From contig JAKEKT010000020.1 in NCBI GenBank assembly GCA_021495925.1, forward strand, positions 1 through 64,000: DNA of 64,000 nucleotides, written 5' to 3'. Of this stretch, positions 33,867 to 44,813 are shown in pieces (position 1 is the first letter of the stretch; each line of letters opens with the position of its first letter). A model generated the notes under the pieces. It was not told the DNA's origin, did no database searches, and saw only the letters and a program-made list of their open reading frames with translations. A program made the position numbers and the translations under genes. Origin of the DNA: Diplodia intermedia. Taxonomy: Eukaryota; Ascomycota; Dothideomycetes; Botryosphaeriales; Botryosphaeriaceae.

Positions 33867-34341
33867 GATATCAGCTTGCGTGCGCTGCGGCAGGGTCTCT
33901 TGCTCGTTTCGGCGGTCCACGTGTGATGCCGCAGGTTGGAGAAGGCCGCCTGACGACGCCTGCCCGCCGACTTAGTTGGAGCGCACTCCTATTCGCCGGC
34001 GGTAGTTGTGCTGCGCTGAAACACCGCCCCCTAACCGCATGCCTTAAGCCTGGGTGAAGGCACTCACGTCAGTGAAGTGTCGTTGTCGTGCGCAGAGTGC
34101 GGTTCCTGAGAGACGTTTGATTTTCCTGGGGTGGCTTGCAGCCGACGCAGGGATCATGTGGGCGATGATGGAGGGCGGAGCTGCGGGCCAGCACCACTTC
34201 TCGTCCAGCTGGAGCTCCGACTACTGCGCGCCGACATCGTCGGACAACACCCGCCGTCTGCCTCTGCACAAATCACCCCCACGGCCCGGCCCACCAGGCA
34301 AGAGGACGACCAAGTGCGCGCCCGCGCATGCCGACGCCAAG
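33867..34341. promoter_or_regulatory. Shared divergent promoter of the hypothetical and AP-3 beta genes
   Basis: 475 bp between start codons on opposite strands. An ORF on the plus strand runs in frame into the AP-3 beta start, but relatives begin at the MESM.RISSML block, so I treat the stretch as leader. Confidence 0.45.
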
Positions 34342-37090
34342 ATGGAGTCCATGACCAGGATCTCGAGCATGCTGGAGACGGGTACGCCGTTCAGAGCCCG
34401 TTCTTTTTCCCGCCTGCCCAAACACCGCTCACACCAGCTCCCCAGCCCGCGACCTGACCCTCGAAGCCGCCCGCGACGCCAGCGCCGTCCGCCGAACCTC
34501 CGCCCGCCCGCTGCCTGCCGACCAGCTCAAGAAACTCCTCGACTCGCGCCATGACCGCGAGGTCCTGGAGGGCCTGCGGCGCGTCATATCCGTGCGTCAC
34601 CTCCCCCCACTTCGATCCGCGCTGCCACAGCCATCGTACAAGAGTTGCGCAGGACAGAGAGGCATGAGGAGGAACGAATGGCTGACGCAATTGTAGATGG
34701 CGTACCGCAACCAGCACACGCTGCCCTTCTTCTCCGCCGTCATCAAGAACATCGCCTCGCCCAACATCGAGATCAAGAAGCTCGTCTACATCTTCCTGCT
34801 GCACCATGCCGAATCCGAGCCCGACACCGCCCTCCTCTCCATCAACACCATCCAAAAGTCCCTCTCCGACTCGAACCCGCAGGTGCGCGCCCTGGCCTTG
34901 CGCGTCATGTCCGGCATCCGTGTGCCCGCCATCAGCCAGATCGTGTCGCTCGGCATCAAAAAGGGCGCCGGCGACATGAGCCCGTACGTGCGCAAAGCCG
35001 CCGCCCTCGCCGTCCCGAAATGCTACCGCCTCGACCCCAACACGCTACCTCAGCTGATCGAGTACCTCTCCATCTTGCTGGGCGACAAGCAGTACTACGT
35101 CGCCGGCGCTGCCGTGTCCGCCTTCCTCGACGTGTGCCCGGAGCGGATCGATCTGATCCACCCGCACTACAGAGGATTGATACGGAAACTGGTGGACATG
35201 GACGAATGGGGGCAATTGGCTACGTTGAGGCTTATGACTATCTACGCACGCAAGTGCTTCCCCCGGCGGACGCGGAGGGTCAGGAAGAGCAACGGCGCCA
35301 GCAAGCCCAAACCCACCAAGGGCTTCTACGACGACTCCAGCGACGACGACGACGAGGAAGAAGAGGCGGTGGATCCGTCGGAGTTGGAGGAGATAGTGGT
35401 GCTGGACGAGGATCTAGAGTTCCTCCTCCGCTCGCTGACGCCGCTCCTCCAGTCCCGCAACTCGGCCGTCATCGTCGCCGTCGCGCGCTGCTACCTGCAC
35501 CTGGGCACCCCGACCTACCTGGACGCGGCCGTCGGCCCGCTCGTGTCCCTCCTCCGCTCGTCGCCCGACGTGCAGCTCATCGCGCTGCACAACGCGGTGC
35601 GCGTGTGCATGGCGCGGCCGGAGCCGTTCGTGCGCTACGCCTCGCACCTGCTGCTGCGCGGCACCGACGCGCCGCAGATATGGCGCCTCAAGCTCGAGAT
35701 GCTTACCTTGATCTTCCCGCACGCGCCGCACCATCTCCAAAGCCTGATCCTCGCGGAGCTCGCGCACTTCACCGGCGGCCATGACGCGGGGCTCGTGCGC
35801 GAGGCCGTCCGCGCCATCGGACGCTGCGCGCAGCGCACCCAAGACGCCCAGGTCGCGGCGCGCTGCCTGCGGCTGCTCCTGTCCCAGGTATCCTCGCCGG
35901 ACGCCCGTCTGGTCGCGGAGGCCCTGGAGGTGGTCCGGCACCTGATCCAGCGCGACCCCGAGGCGCACCGCGGCACCGTCGTGCGGCTGGCCAAGAACCT
36001 CGACACGGCCGCCAGCCCGGCGGCGCGCGCCAGCATCATCTGGCTGGTCGGCGAGTTCGCCGGCATCGAGCCGGCCGACAACATGGCCGCCGACGTCCTG
36101 CGCATCCTGGCCAAGGGCTTCGCCGGCGAGGCCGAGGAGAGCAAGCTCCAGATCCTGCTGCTGGCCGCCAAGGTGTACCTGCAGCACCTGATACTCAACC
36201 CGCCGCCCGATCCGGCGGCGGAGAAACCCCATGTCGTCGACGACGACGAACCCGCTTCCACGCCCCTCGCGCTCCCCGAGGAAGAAGGCGGTTTCCGGGA
36301 GTACAACAACGACGCGCCGCCGCCGCCGCCGCAAGCAGAAGAAGAAGAAGCAAAACAACAACAACAAAGCCACCCCATCCCCCTCCTCTACAACCACATC
36401 CTCCTCCTCACCCGCTACGACACGTCGTACGACCTGCGCGACCGCGCCCGCCTCTACCGCGCCCTCCTCGCCGTCCCCTCGTCGACCGAGCTCGCGTCGC
36501 TGCTGCTCCTCGCCCCCAAGCCCGTCCCGCACGCCCCCTCGCCGTCCGAGTCGCGCGCCGGCTACACGCTCGGCTCCGCCAGCCTCGTCGTCGGCGACGA
36601 GGGCGGCGTCGTCCAGGGGACCGGCCTGCGCGGCGGCGAGGCGCTGCTGCCCGACTGGGTGCGCGAGGGCGAGGAGCCGGATCCGCGGCTGAGGGAGGAG
36701 AAGGCCGGGACCGAGTACGGCGGCGGTGGTGGTGGTGGCGGGTACAGCAGCGATTTCGCGGCGCCGCCGGTCAAGGTCGCGCCGGCCGGCGAGGCGTTGG
36801 ATCGCGCGGTCAAGGACACGGGCGGGTTCGGGGCGGGAGCGGGCGGGTTCGGAGGAGGAGGGGGGGTGGGGAGGCAGAACGGCGTCAAGGAGAAGACACT
36901 GGATGACTGGCTCGCGGAAGACGAGGATGATGACGACGAGGAGGAGGAAGATGACGACGACGACGACGAGGAAAGCGAAGAGGACGACGAGAGCGGAGAA
37001 GAGGAAGAAACAGACGACGACGAAGAAGGCGAGACGGAAGAAGAGACGGAAAGCGAGGACGAGGGTGAAAGAGGACGGTTGGTGAAATGA
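34342..37090 (+). CDS. APL6: AP-3 complex subunit beta (Apl6)
   Basis: Large beta subunit of the AP-3 adaptor that sorts cargo from Golgi/endosome to the vacuole. Exons 34342-34381, 34446-34591 and 34697-37090 give 859 residues. The start MESMTRISSMLET joins to ARDLTLEAARDAS, the standard N terminus of fungal AP-3 beta. Adaptin HEAT repeats cover about residues 40-600, with NIEIKKLVYIFLLHHAE, LLSINTIQKSL, RALALRVMSGIRVP and PYVRKAAALAVPK. The hinge after about 600 is Gly- and Gln-rich (GGGGGGGYSS), and the protein ends in a long Asp/Glu tail. No C-terminal ear domain is visible, as in other fungal AP-3 beta chains. Confidence 0.93.
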
Positions 37091-38597
37091 GAAAGCAAGC
37101 ACGAGTTGGAACGTAAAATCCATGAATAAGGAAAAAAGAAGAACGAAATAGGAATTCTCAACGAGCACACATACCTTCTTCCTCTCCCGCGTCCTCCTTG
37201 GCTTCCGATGACTTGAGAAAACGCACCCCTTTTGCCCAACCGACCAGCCTCTAGCGCCCTTCTTTGCTTGCAACGCGTCATGTTGGCGTCTCCTCCTCTC
37301 CGCTTAATTCGCTGGTTCGCACTGACTGCTCCTGCCATCTATCCTTCGCGCTGCGCTTTCGTCTTGCTTTGCTTTGACCACTGAAACAAAAAAAGGGAAG
37401 AACAAGTTTAGACGGGTTCAAGGAGAGTCGTGACTATAGCACGAAGAAGAAAAAAAAACGAAGACTATTGACTGACTGACTGACTGATGAGTGCGGCGAC
37501 TTTCTTCATTTCGCTTTTCTGGTGCTCTGATTTGCTTTGCGACGACGGACGGAGGCTGACGACGTATTGGATGGATTCGGGGGGGTAGAAAGCGCGGTGG
37601 TGTGCGGACGGTGGGGGCGAGGAGGATGACGAAGAGGACTTGCGGGGGGGAAGCGGTTCTGCAAGCAGATGCGTGAGAGAGGGAGCGAGGGAAGGGGGAG
37701 GTTCGGGTGTAAGTGCAAGCAATACGTCATCACCAGCCGTCTTTTTTGAACCTCGAGGAAAGAAGACTCGGGAGAGAGGATAAGGATATTATCTCTAATA
37801 CGAGCCTGACGTAAAAAAGAATGAAGAAGATGAGAAATTCTTAAGAGGCGCGGAAAAGAAAAGAAAAAAGAAGAAGAAGAGGCAGCTTTTTTTTGGGGGG
37901 AAAAAGGGTCGGATGAAAGGAGGAATGGAGCAGAAAGTGGGGCCCCAGATGCGGGAATAATCAAAAAAAGGACGCGTTCCCAAAATCCTTGTCTCGTAAC
38001 TCCTTGAACTATGCAGTTCTGGAAGGGCTCGAAAAGATGACCTCCCCCTTGAAAAGGACTTTTTGGTTCTGATGATCGAATGCGAGGGACGGCTCAGCAG
38101 TACAAGGTAGCCAAGTAGGTGAAGGAACATCAACAGATATGGTGAGAAGGAAGAAAAGGCCCCAACAATTGCCGGATAATACCAAGACATCAGATGAAAG
38201 GCAACTCTCGCGGGAACGCGTCGCGTCCATGAGTCATTATGCTTCCACTTCGGAAAGCAGATGGCGGATGGTAGCGAAAAATAAAGGCAAACGATGCAGA
38301 AGCGCCTCTCATACCCAACAGGAAAGAAACACGGGGCTATTAGCACCTAAGATTGGAGAAGCCAACATATTAGCTAAGACACAGGGAGCCTTGTCTTGAA
38401 GTAGGATTGCCATACTGCGCCGTAATCGAGGCTTACCAGTGTTGCTGTCTGCGTCTTCCGTATAGCAAGCTCAATTGCCAAAACATACGCAACAGCCAAC
38501 ACTGATCAAGCCTTGTAGGTCGTTCGCTGAAACAACGGTAATCGGCGTGCCACCTGGACATCCAGGATTGATCAGGCCTATCGTCGACTTTGTCAAG
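37091..38597. other. Intergenic region, 1.5 kb, purine-rich
   Basis: 3' flank of AP-3 beta (plus) and of the low-complexity protein (minus). Long A/G tracts (37445-37465, 37856-37885) and a (TGAC)4 run dominate. ORFs here are low complexity and unsupported. Confidence 0.5.
37469..37487 (+). repeat. TGAC microsatellite
   Basis: Four TGAC units plus TGA in the AP-3 beta downstream region. Confidence 0.9.
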
Positions 38598-40620
38598 TTA
38601 ACATCCAAACGTGTACTTCTTGACGGGTATCATCGCATACCTATAAGCAGCAGCAACAGCCGGTTGTCGTCTCTTGATTCGCGGCGTGTAATCATCTTCT
38701 TGTCTCTGGGGTGATTCGGTCTCCTCATAACTTCGTTTCCTCCCGGTGCTACTATCAGCTCTATGCGGTCTCGGCCTCTGCGGAACTCTGGCGTTTGCGT
38801 CGTTCGCCTTAACATCCTCCATATTCAAGTCCGAGCCCGGAGCAGTATGCTGGCTGTTTTCAGACTTAGCCGGGCTCTGGCCTCTTTCGCCATTTCTCGC
38901 CGGTGCCTGCTCTGCTCTCCAAGGCTCAGAGGCCGGAGAGTGTTGGCTCTTTTGAGGCGGTACTTGACCATGTGAGGCAGGGTGCCCATATCCATCGTAT
39001 TCAGTTGACGGACGCTTCGGAAGATGTTCTTCGTACGACCTGGATTCGTCAGCCTTCGCCGGCCAATCAATTTATAAATAGCTTACCGATCATGACCACT
39101 GGCTTTTCGCGAGCTTGGTTTAGGGGGTTTCGGCGGCAGGAAAGTTGGAGTAGTCAAAGGTTTGACCGGTTTCGGCGAACCTGTCACGCCCAGCGATGCC
39201 AACAATTCTTCCTGGGCGTCATCCCGTGAAGGTGGCGGCGGCGTTGATTCGCCATTGCGCGATTGTCGCCGCGAACCGCCTTCCGCTTGCTCAGATGATA
39301 AGGCCTGCTCAAGATTGTCCATAATATTCCAGGCAGCCTCTTGCCGTTGACCTCTTTCTTGAATCTCATGTATGCTTGGATAAGGGTTCTCCCCTTCAGA
39401 CTCGGGCCGATCTCTATTGGCAAGAACATCCTCTAATGCGACAATGTCGGATGTTTTGGGGAACTCGTAGAAGATGGAATCTTGCTTTACCAAGTCCCAC
39501 TCGTCCGTTTGTCGGACATTCAAGAACGCCTCGTGGGCATTGTCGAAGCCAAAGTATTCGGAAACAGAATCACCATTGCCGATCTTGGGCAAGGGAGGCT
39601 TTGCTGCTTTCTCTTCGGCTGTGACAAAGTCGGACGAAAGTGCACGGGTCGTCTCGTTTGCCGGATGCCATATAATGACACCAAGGCTGAAGTTTGGGTC
39701 AACCGGCTCATTGGACTTTGGCCAGATGGCGCCGTCGAAATCAGTGTTATCCCATTCGTCCAGCCCAAGATTGATGGTGTATGCATCGGTTTGGTAAAGC
39801 TTATGGGCCTCTGGAACCTCAGTAGAGACTATGCTTGCAGTCCGAGTGTTTCGACGGGATTTTGAGGGCCGTGGGTTCTGGCTCGGGGGCGAATTAAGCA
39901 TTACCGGCGGTGCAACTGTCGTTGGAGAAATGGCAGTTTCATGCGGAGGATACGATGCAGCTTGGCTACCAGGTGGGAAGGTTGGAGACTGCTGGAATCC
40001 GTTGGGTGGATAAGCGGCTGGTGCACTGGATGCATCGGGTGGTGGCGGTGGAGGTGGCTGTTGATACCCTTGTTGCTGATACCCTTGAGGCGGAGGGTAA
40101 CCTGGCGGTGGCTGCCATGTTGGCTGGTAACCCTGAGATGGTTGTGGGTACCCCGGATAGGCTTGCTGGTAGGACTGGGGAGGATAGCCCTGTTGGTAAT
40201 TGGGCTGAGGATACTGGCCTTGTCCGTAGGGAGGTTGAGCCGAGGGCGGCGGGGGAGGCCGATAGCCCGGGGGAGGAGGATAGCGGGTGATTACGGGGTT
40301 ACCTTTACGCTTTGGGGGATAGGTGGTCGGAGCACTTCGATATGATCAGTCGGGAGGAGAAGACAAATTGGCGAAATTAAAGAAATGAATGAAAGACAAG
40401 AAATGCGCGAAGAGTCGCACAAGTGCCGAAGAATTTCCAGTAAACTCAACAAAAACGCTTACCTCGATGACTGGGCGGAAGGCGGAGCGCTTTGCTGGTA
40501 CGGCGGCTGAGCATACGGCGGCTGGCCGTATGAGGGCTGCTGAGGATAGGGTTGCGGAGGGTAGGCCGGGGCTGCCTGGTACGCAGGTGCGCCACCAGAA
40601 GACGGAGCACTCCAGGACAT
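38598..40620 (-). CDS. P/Q/Y/G-rich low-complexity protein with a conserved-looking middle domain
   Basis: Not recognised. Exons 40620-40463, 40334-39087 and 39039-38598 give 615 residues. The first 200 or so residues are prion-like, with repeated GYPP, QGYQQ, PQSYQQ and PPYGQ units. A non-repetitive block follows (about 235-390), with AYTINLGLDEWDNTDFDGAIWP and SLGVIIWHPANETTRALSSD, then EYFGFDNAHEAFLNVRQT. The tail is charged, with a basic PRIKRRQPAVAAAYR end. A donor-like GTATGC follows the AYR codons near 38643, so the true C terminus may be spliced differently; I used the first stop. The composition suggests an RNA-granule or scaffold protein, which is inference. It is divergent from PPG1. 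Confidence 0.75.
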
Positions 40621-41410
40621 GTTGCCGGCGCCGAGCGAATCGATGCGTCGACGATCTACAGCGGCGGCAGGCGAGCGTAGAGACAGAGCCGGCTTGGTGG
40701 CGCGAGGGCGGGCTGATGCAGCGATGGAGCGCGCACACGAACCGAGAGACGGAATTGATTGACGAAGCTTTCCAAAGCTACCGCATCACGGTCCAAGAAA
40801 AAAAAAAGCGAACGGTAGAGCAGGCGCAGCAAACGGGGAGCGGGCGGGCGGAGCAGGGGCGAGGATCAATGCGGGAGAGGGAGAGCAGAAGCGCGGGCGG
40901 GGAGGCGAGAGAAAGGGAAATCCAACTTCAGCTCAAGAGGGAAGGAAGGCCAACAGAGCAGGGGTTGTTCGCCGGTATCAATCGGGAATTGACGACAATG
41001 GCGCGGCTTGCGGGCGGCGGAAGACATGGGAAGCAGCGCAGCGGGCGGAGGCCGAGGAAGCTAAGTTCTACGCCGCCGCGGGCGGGAGCGGTGCGGGAGT
41101 AGCTGGCGATGGTGGTCGTCGAGCGCTGCAGGCCGCGCACCGGGAAACTTTGGAGACGGTCACGTGCCCGCTGCGCCCTTGGCTGACCTGAGCTTAGCCC
41201 GGCACACTGCTGTGTTCTCGCTCGCGCTGGAGCTGTTGCGTCCACCACCATCCGTCCAGCGCCCGCCCCAGCGCGGCCATGCCCTCTTGAACCCCCGCCC
41301 AGAATGCTCCGCCGCGCACGCGAATGCTGCTTCTCCCTGCCCCCTAGTCCCGCGCCCGTCCGAGCCCGTTCCGCGCGCGCCCTCCTCCGCGCCCTCCCTC
41401 CACCGGCGAC
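40621..41410. promoter_or_regulatory. Shared divergent promoter of the low-complexity protein and PPG1 genes
   Basis: 790 bp between divergent starts, G+C rich, with purine-rich tracts around 40840-40960. A 237-codon ORF crossing 40389-41102 is an opposite-strand shadow plus leader and has no domain. Confidence 0.45.
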
Positions 41411-42493
41411 ATGCCAGGCCTCCCGGGTAAGCTCTGCGCTCCGGCCACCGCCTGCTCCGTCAATGAGCTGACCCCGCCGCTGAACAGCCACCGTCGACCT
41501 CGATGAGTGCATAGCTCGTCTCTACAAGAAGGAACTCCTCGCCGACTCGGTCATCGAGGCAATATGCGCAAAGGCCAAGGAGCTCTTGATGAAAGAGAGC
41601 AATGTCGTGCACATCGACGCCCCCGTCACCGTCGTTGGCGACATCCACGGCCAGTTCTTCGACATGATTGAAATCTTCCGAATTGGCGGCTTCTGCCCGG
41701 ACACCAACTACCTCTTCCTCGGTGCGTGCGCTCTGCCGTGATGGCTTTCCCCCGGTTGCGACACTGACCGTGCCGCCCTCGCCCAGGTGACTACGTCGAC
41801 CGCGGCCTCTTCAGCGTCGAGACCATCTCGCTGCTCGTCTGCCTCAAGCTGCGCTACCCGCACCGCGTGCACCTGATCCGCGGCAACCACGAGTCGCGCG
41901 GCGTGACGCAGTCGTACGGCTTCTACACCGAGTGCTCGCGCAAGTACGGCAACGCCAACGTGTGGCACTACTTCACCGACATGTTCGACTTCCTGACGCT
42001 GTCGGTCGTCATCAACAACCAGATCTTCTGCGTGCACGGCGGCCTGTCGCCCAGCATCCACTCCATCGACCAGATCAAGATCATCGACCGCTTCCGCGAG
42101 ATCCCCCACGAGGGCCCCATGGCCGACCTCGTCTGGAGCGACCCCGACAGCGAGCGCGACGAGTTCAGCCTCAGCCCCCGCGGCGCCGGCTACACCTTCG
42201 GCGCCCAGGTCGTCAAGAAGTTCCTCGAGGTCAACAACATGTCGCACATCCTGCGCGCCCACCAGCTGTGCCAGGAGGGCTACCAGGTCCTCTACGACGA
42301 CCGCCTCAGCACCGTCTGGAGCGCCCCCAACTACTGCTACCGCTGCGGCAACATGGCCAGCGTGCTCGAGGTCAGCGACACCGGCGAGCGCTTCTTCAAC
42401 GTCTTCGACGCCGCGCCCGAGAACGACGTGCACAGGGCCGAGCAGCAGCAGCAGCAGCAAGGGAAGGAGGTCCAGACGGAATATTTCTTGTAG
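41411..42493 (+). CDS. PPG1: PP2A-like serine/threonine phosphatase Ppg1
   Basis: Catalytic phosphatase of the PP2A group; in yeast Ppg1 acts with the Far/STRIPAK-like complex and in glycogen control. Exons 41411-41426, 41488-41721 and 41787-42493 give 318 residues. The first exon codes only five residues plus one base. Metal-site motifs are all present: GDIHGQ, GDYVDRG, RGNHES, HGGLSP and SAPNYCYRCGN. The IDQIKIIDRFREIPHEGPMADLVWSDPD stretch matches Ppg1 rather than Pph3 or Sit4. The C terminus ends QTEYFL, similar to the methylated YFL tail of PP2A. A short Gln run (42443-42460) lies before it. Confidence 0.92.
42443..42460 (+). repeat. CAG microsatellite coding six Gln
   Basis: Five CAG and one CAA codon in the variable C-terminal part of Ppg1, in frame. 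Confidence 0.9.
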
Positions 42494-43199
42494 TCGTGTG
42501 CATACCGGTCGTCGGCAAGGATAAATGCATGGTTCCAATGGCGTTAAAGAATGGCTTGTGGCTTGCATGAGATATCACGAGGGCATTGAATGGCGCAATA
42601 CGTAGTAACGCTTTGATGAAAGAATCGGGAGGGATACCACGTATAGCGAAGTCATTCTGTTGAGTCCTCATTCTTTTCTGATTGTTGTTCTTCCCCCAAA
42701 AATCTTCAGGCCTCGCCCTCATCGTTTGCTAGTCTCGCCTTGGGTCTGGAACTCTGGAAGAAGGCATTGGATGTGTTTCTCAGCTAGCGTTGACGTGACG
42801 ATGATCAAATTGTGTCGCGAAGGTCTTTCATACTGACTGAACACTGCCTTCAGACCGGTAATACCGAGAATACCCGCAGGTGACGTAGAGCATGTAGTCA
42901 CTGTAGGCAATGATGGCATCGAGACGTAAGGGTGTAAGAATGAAAGCTTGTGAATGGGTATCTTTGATTAATCCCTTGACCTGGGGACCATGGCCCGGTT
43001 CAAGTACGTATAAATGATACAGGGCAGTCCAAAAGACGCCCAATCCAGCAAAACCCCAGTGGTCATCCCAGTAGCAATTCCCTTTGCCGAACCAGCAAAA
43101 CGCCACAGTACCAACGCCAATAACCGTGGGCCAACACCATGCTAGAACCCTTCAAAGCAAAAAGTCCTTGAGCAATGGAGATTACGGGACAAGAGGGTC
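42494..43199. other. Convergent 3' intergenic region
   Basis: Between the PPG1 (plus) and GID8 (minus) 3' ends; A+T-richer, likely UTRs. No gene seen. Confidence 0.6.
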
Positions 43200-44425
43200 T
43201 CAGTCCCTCATCGCATCCGCTTCTCCGTTACCGTTATTCATTACTTCGTCATCATCATCATCGGTTGTCTTCTCGGAGTCCAGCCCCAAGCTCAAGCTCG
43301 CTGGAATATTCTTGCGTGCCTCCTTGGCCTTTTGCTCTGACCACGCACGTAACCTGACGAGCTGTTTGATGCGTGCCTCACGGTTGGCACCTTGGCTGGC
43401 CAGGATGGCTTCATTAACCCTTGTTGCAACGGTTTGGCGAAGCGAGGGATCAAGCAGCTGCGCGAGCGGCGGCGCCAGGTTCTCGGGCGGGAAGATTAGA
43501 AGCGCCATGGTGCGTTCAAGGTCTTCGAGGAACTCCTTATTCGTCGGAGCACGCGGTGCCAACTCGGACGTTGCGAACGTGAGCGCCGGGGTGATGTCAG
43601 CATTCGGAGTGGACATGCACTTCCGAATCAGCTCAATCAGCTGCAGGCGGAGGAGCGCGAAGTGCAATGCCGGATCACGGTCGAGAATCTGCGCCAGTCA
43701 GCGATGTGTTTGGCATAGCTTGATGGAGAATGACGTAATATGATGCGATGCAAATCATACTGAAAATAAGGTATTGTTTATCATCAACGGCCACCCGAAG
43801 GTGGTTATGTGTGGTGCATGATACTTCGATAATCATAGCAAAGGGAAAAGGACTGCGGTGCGTGGGGGGAGGGAAGTGGACTAACCTGAGGGTTGAGATC
43901 GTTGATCTTGTGGATAGCCGACTCGATGTTTCCCGCATGAATGGCATTCCTGATATCAACGCGCTCTTGGATCGATTGCGGCTCGGCACTGTGTGGAATA
44001 TTGGCCTCGAGGGCGAATCGCTTCGCCGCCATGGGATATCCCTCGCTGACAAGGTAGTCCATGATGACGTGGTTGATATCTCTGCACAGGGCTAGTTAGC
44101 ACCCGAAGGCTACTCCAACTCATGACAGCGCGAGAGAAGAGAGGGCAGAGGCAGCCAGGATCAGAAACAAGTAAATTTGGTCTCCACATTGGATTTCGGA
44201 GAGATTCCCAACTTGATATAAACACATCATGTAATTGGCGGGGCGGGGTAGGGCGGGTCGCGAGGCGGGCAGAGGGGCTACGTACGATTTCGAAGGCTTG
44301 ATCTCCTCGACTCGGCGGTCAAAGGGGTGGGAGGGCCTCGGCGTAGCCGTCGAGACCACAGTGGAGGAGCTCTGCGCACGTCAGAAGGCGAGCGAGACCG
44401 GTGAGGGCGGGGCGGTACATACCAT
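43200..44425 (-). CDS. GID8: GID/CTLH ubiquitin ligase subunit Gid8
   Basis: Scaffold subunit of the GID E3 ubiquitin ligase that degrades gluconeogenic enzymes after glucose return. Exons 44425-44423, 44371-44286, 44081-43886 and 43688-43200 give 257 residues. The first coding exon is the ATG alone, directly followed by GTATGT. The next exon supplies SSSTVVSTATPRPSHPF and no other ATG is in frame, which supports this unusual start. LisH motif: NHVIMDYLVSEGYPMAAKRF. CTLH: RVDIRNAIHAGNIESAIHKI. The CRA region continues with HFALLRLQLIELIRKC and ends in an acidic tail. Length and order fit Gid8/TWA1. It is divergent from URK1. Confidence 0.9.
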
Positions 44426-44813
44426 TGTGGTGGAGATAAGAAACCCTCAGTCTATCGCATGTCCATCGGTCATCGCCGCGCTGTGCTGACGCAAAAGACA
44501 GCGACGGAAAGCAAGCGAGCGGCGGAGCGGCGAAGAGTGGTGGAGGTGGGGGTTGGACGAGGAAGAGGAAGAGCGGGAGGAAGCTGGTGTGGGAAGTCGC
44601 GAAGGAGAAAAGCCTCTGCCGAGCGGTCACGTGCGCGTCGGCGCCGCCCTATTCCCCGGGCTTGGACCACACCCTCGAGTCCACCGTGAACATTTTTAGT
44701 CATTGCGCAGCCAGGGTGCAGGACCCTATCGCCGCCCGTCTCTTTCGTATTACTCCGCTCCACCACCATGTTCTGCTAGACCACCTCACCCTCTCCCGAG
44801 TGCGACCTGCAGA
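44426..44813. promoter_or_regulatory. Shared divergent promoter of GID8 and URK1
   Basis: 388 bp between the two start codons on opposite strands. No clear TATA box; sharing is inferred from spacing. Confidence 0.45.

Noticed and set aside
33867..33920. N-terminal extension of the 287-residue hypothetical protein
   Set aside because: The longer frame begins with GTG; the ATG at 33866 is used instead.
35414..37273. 619-codon minus-strand ORF opposite AP-3 beta
   Set aside because: It mirrors the third-position G/C bias and acidic tail of AP-3 beta, gives Arg/Val/Gly/Leu low complexity and has no domain.
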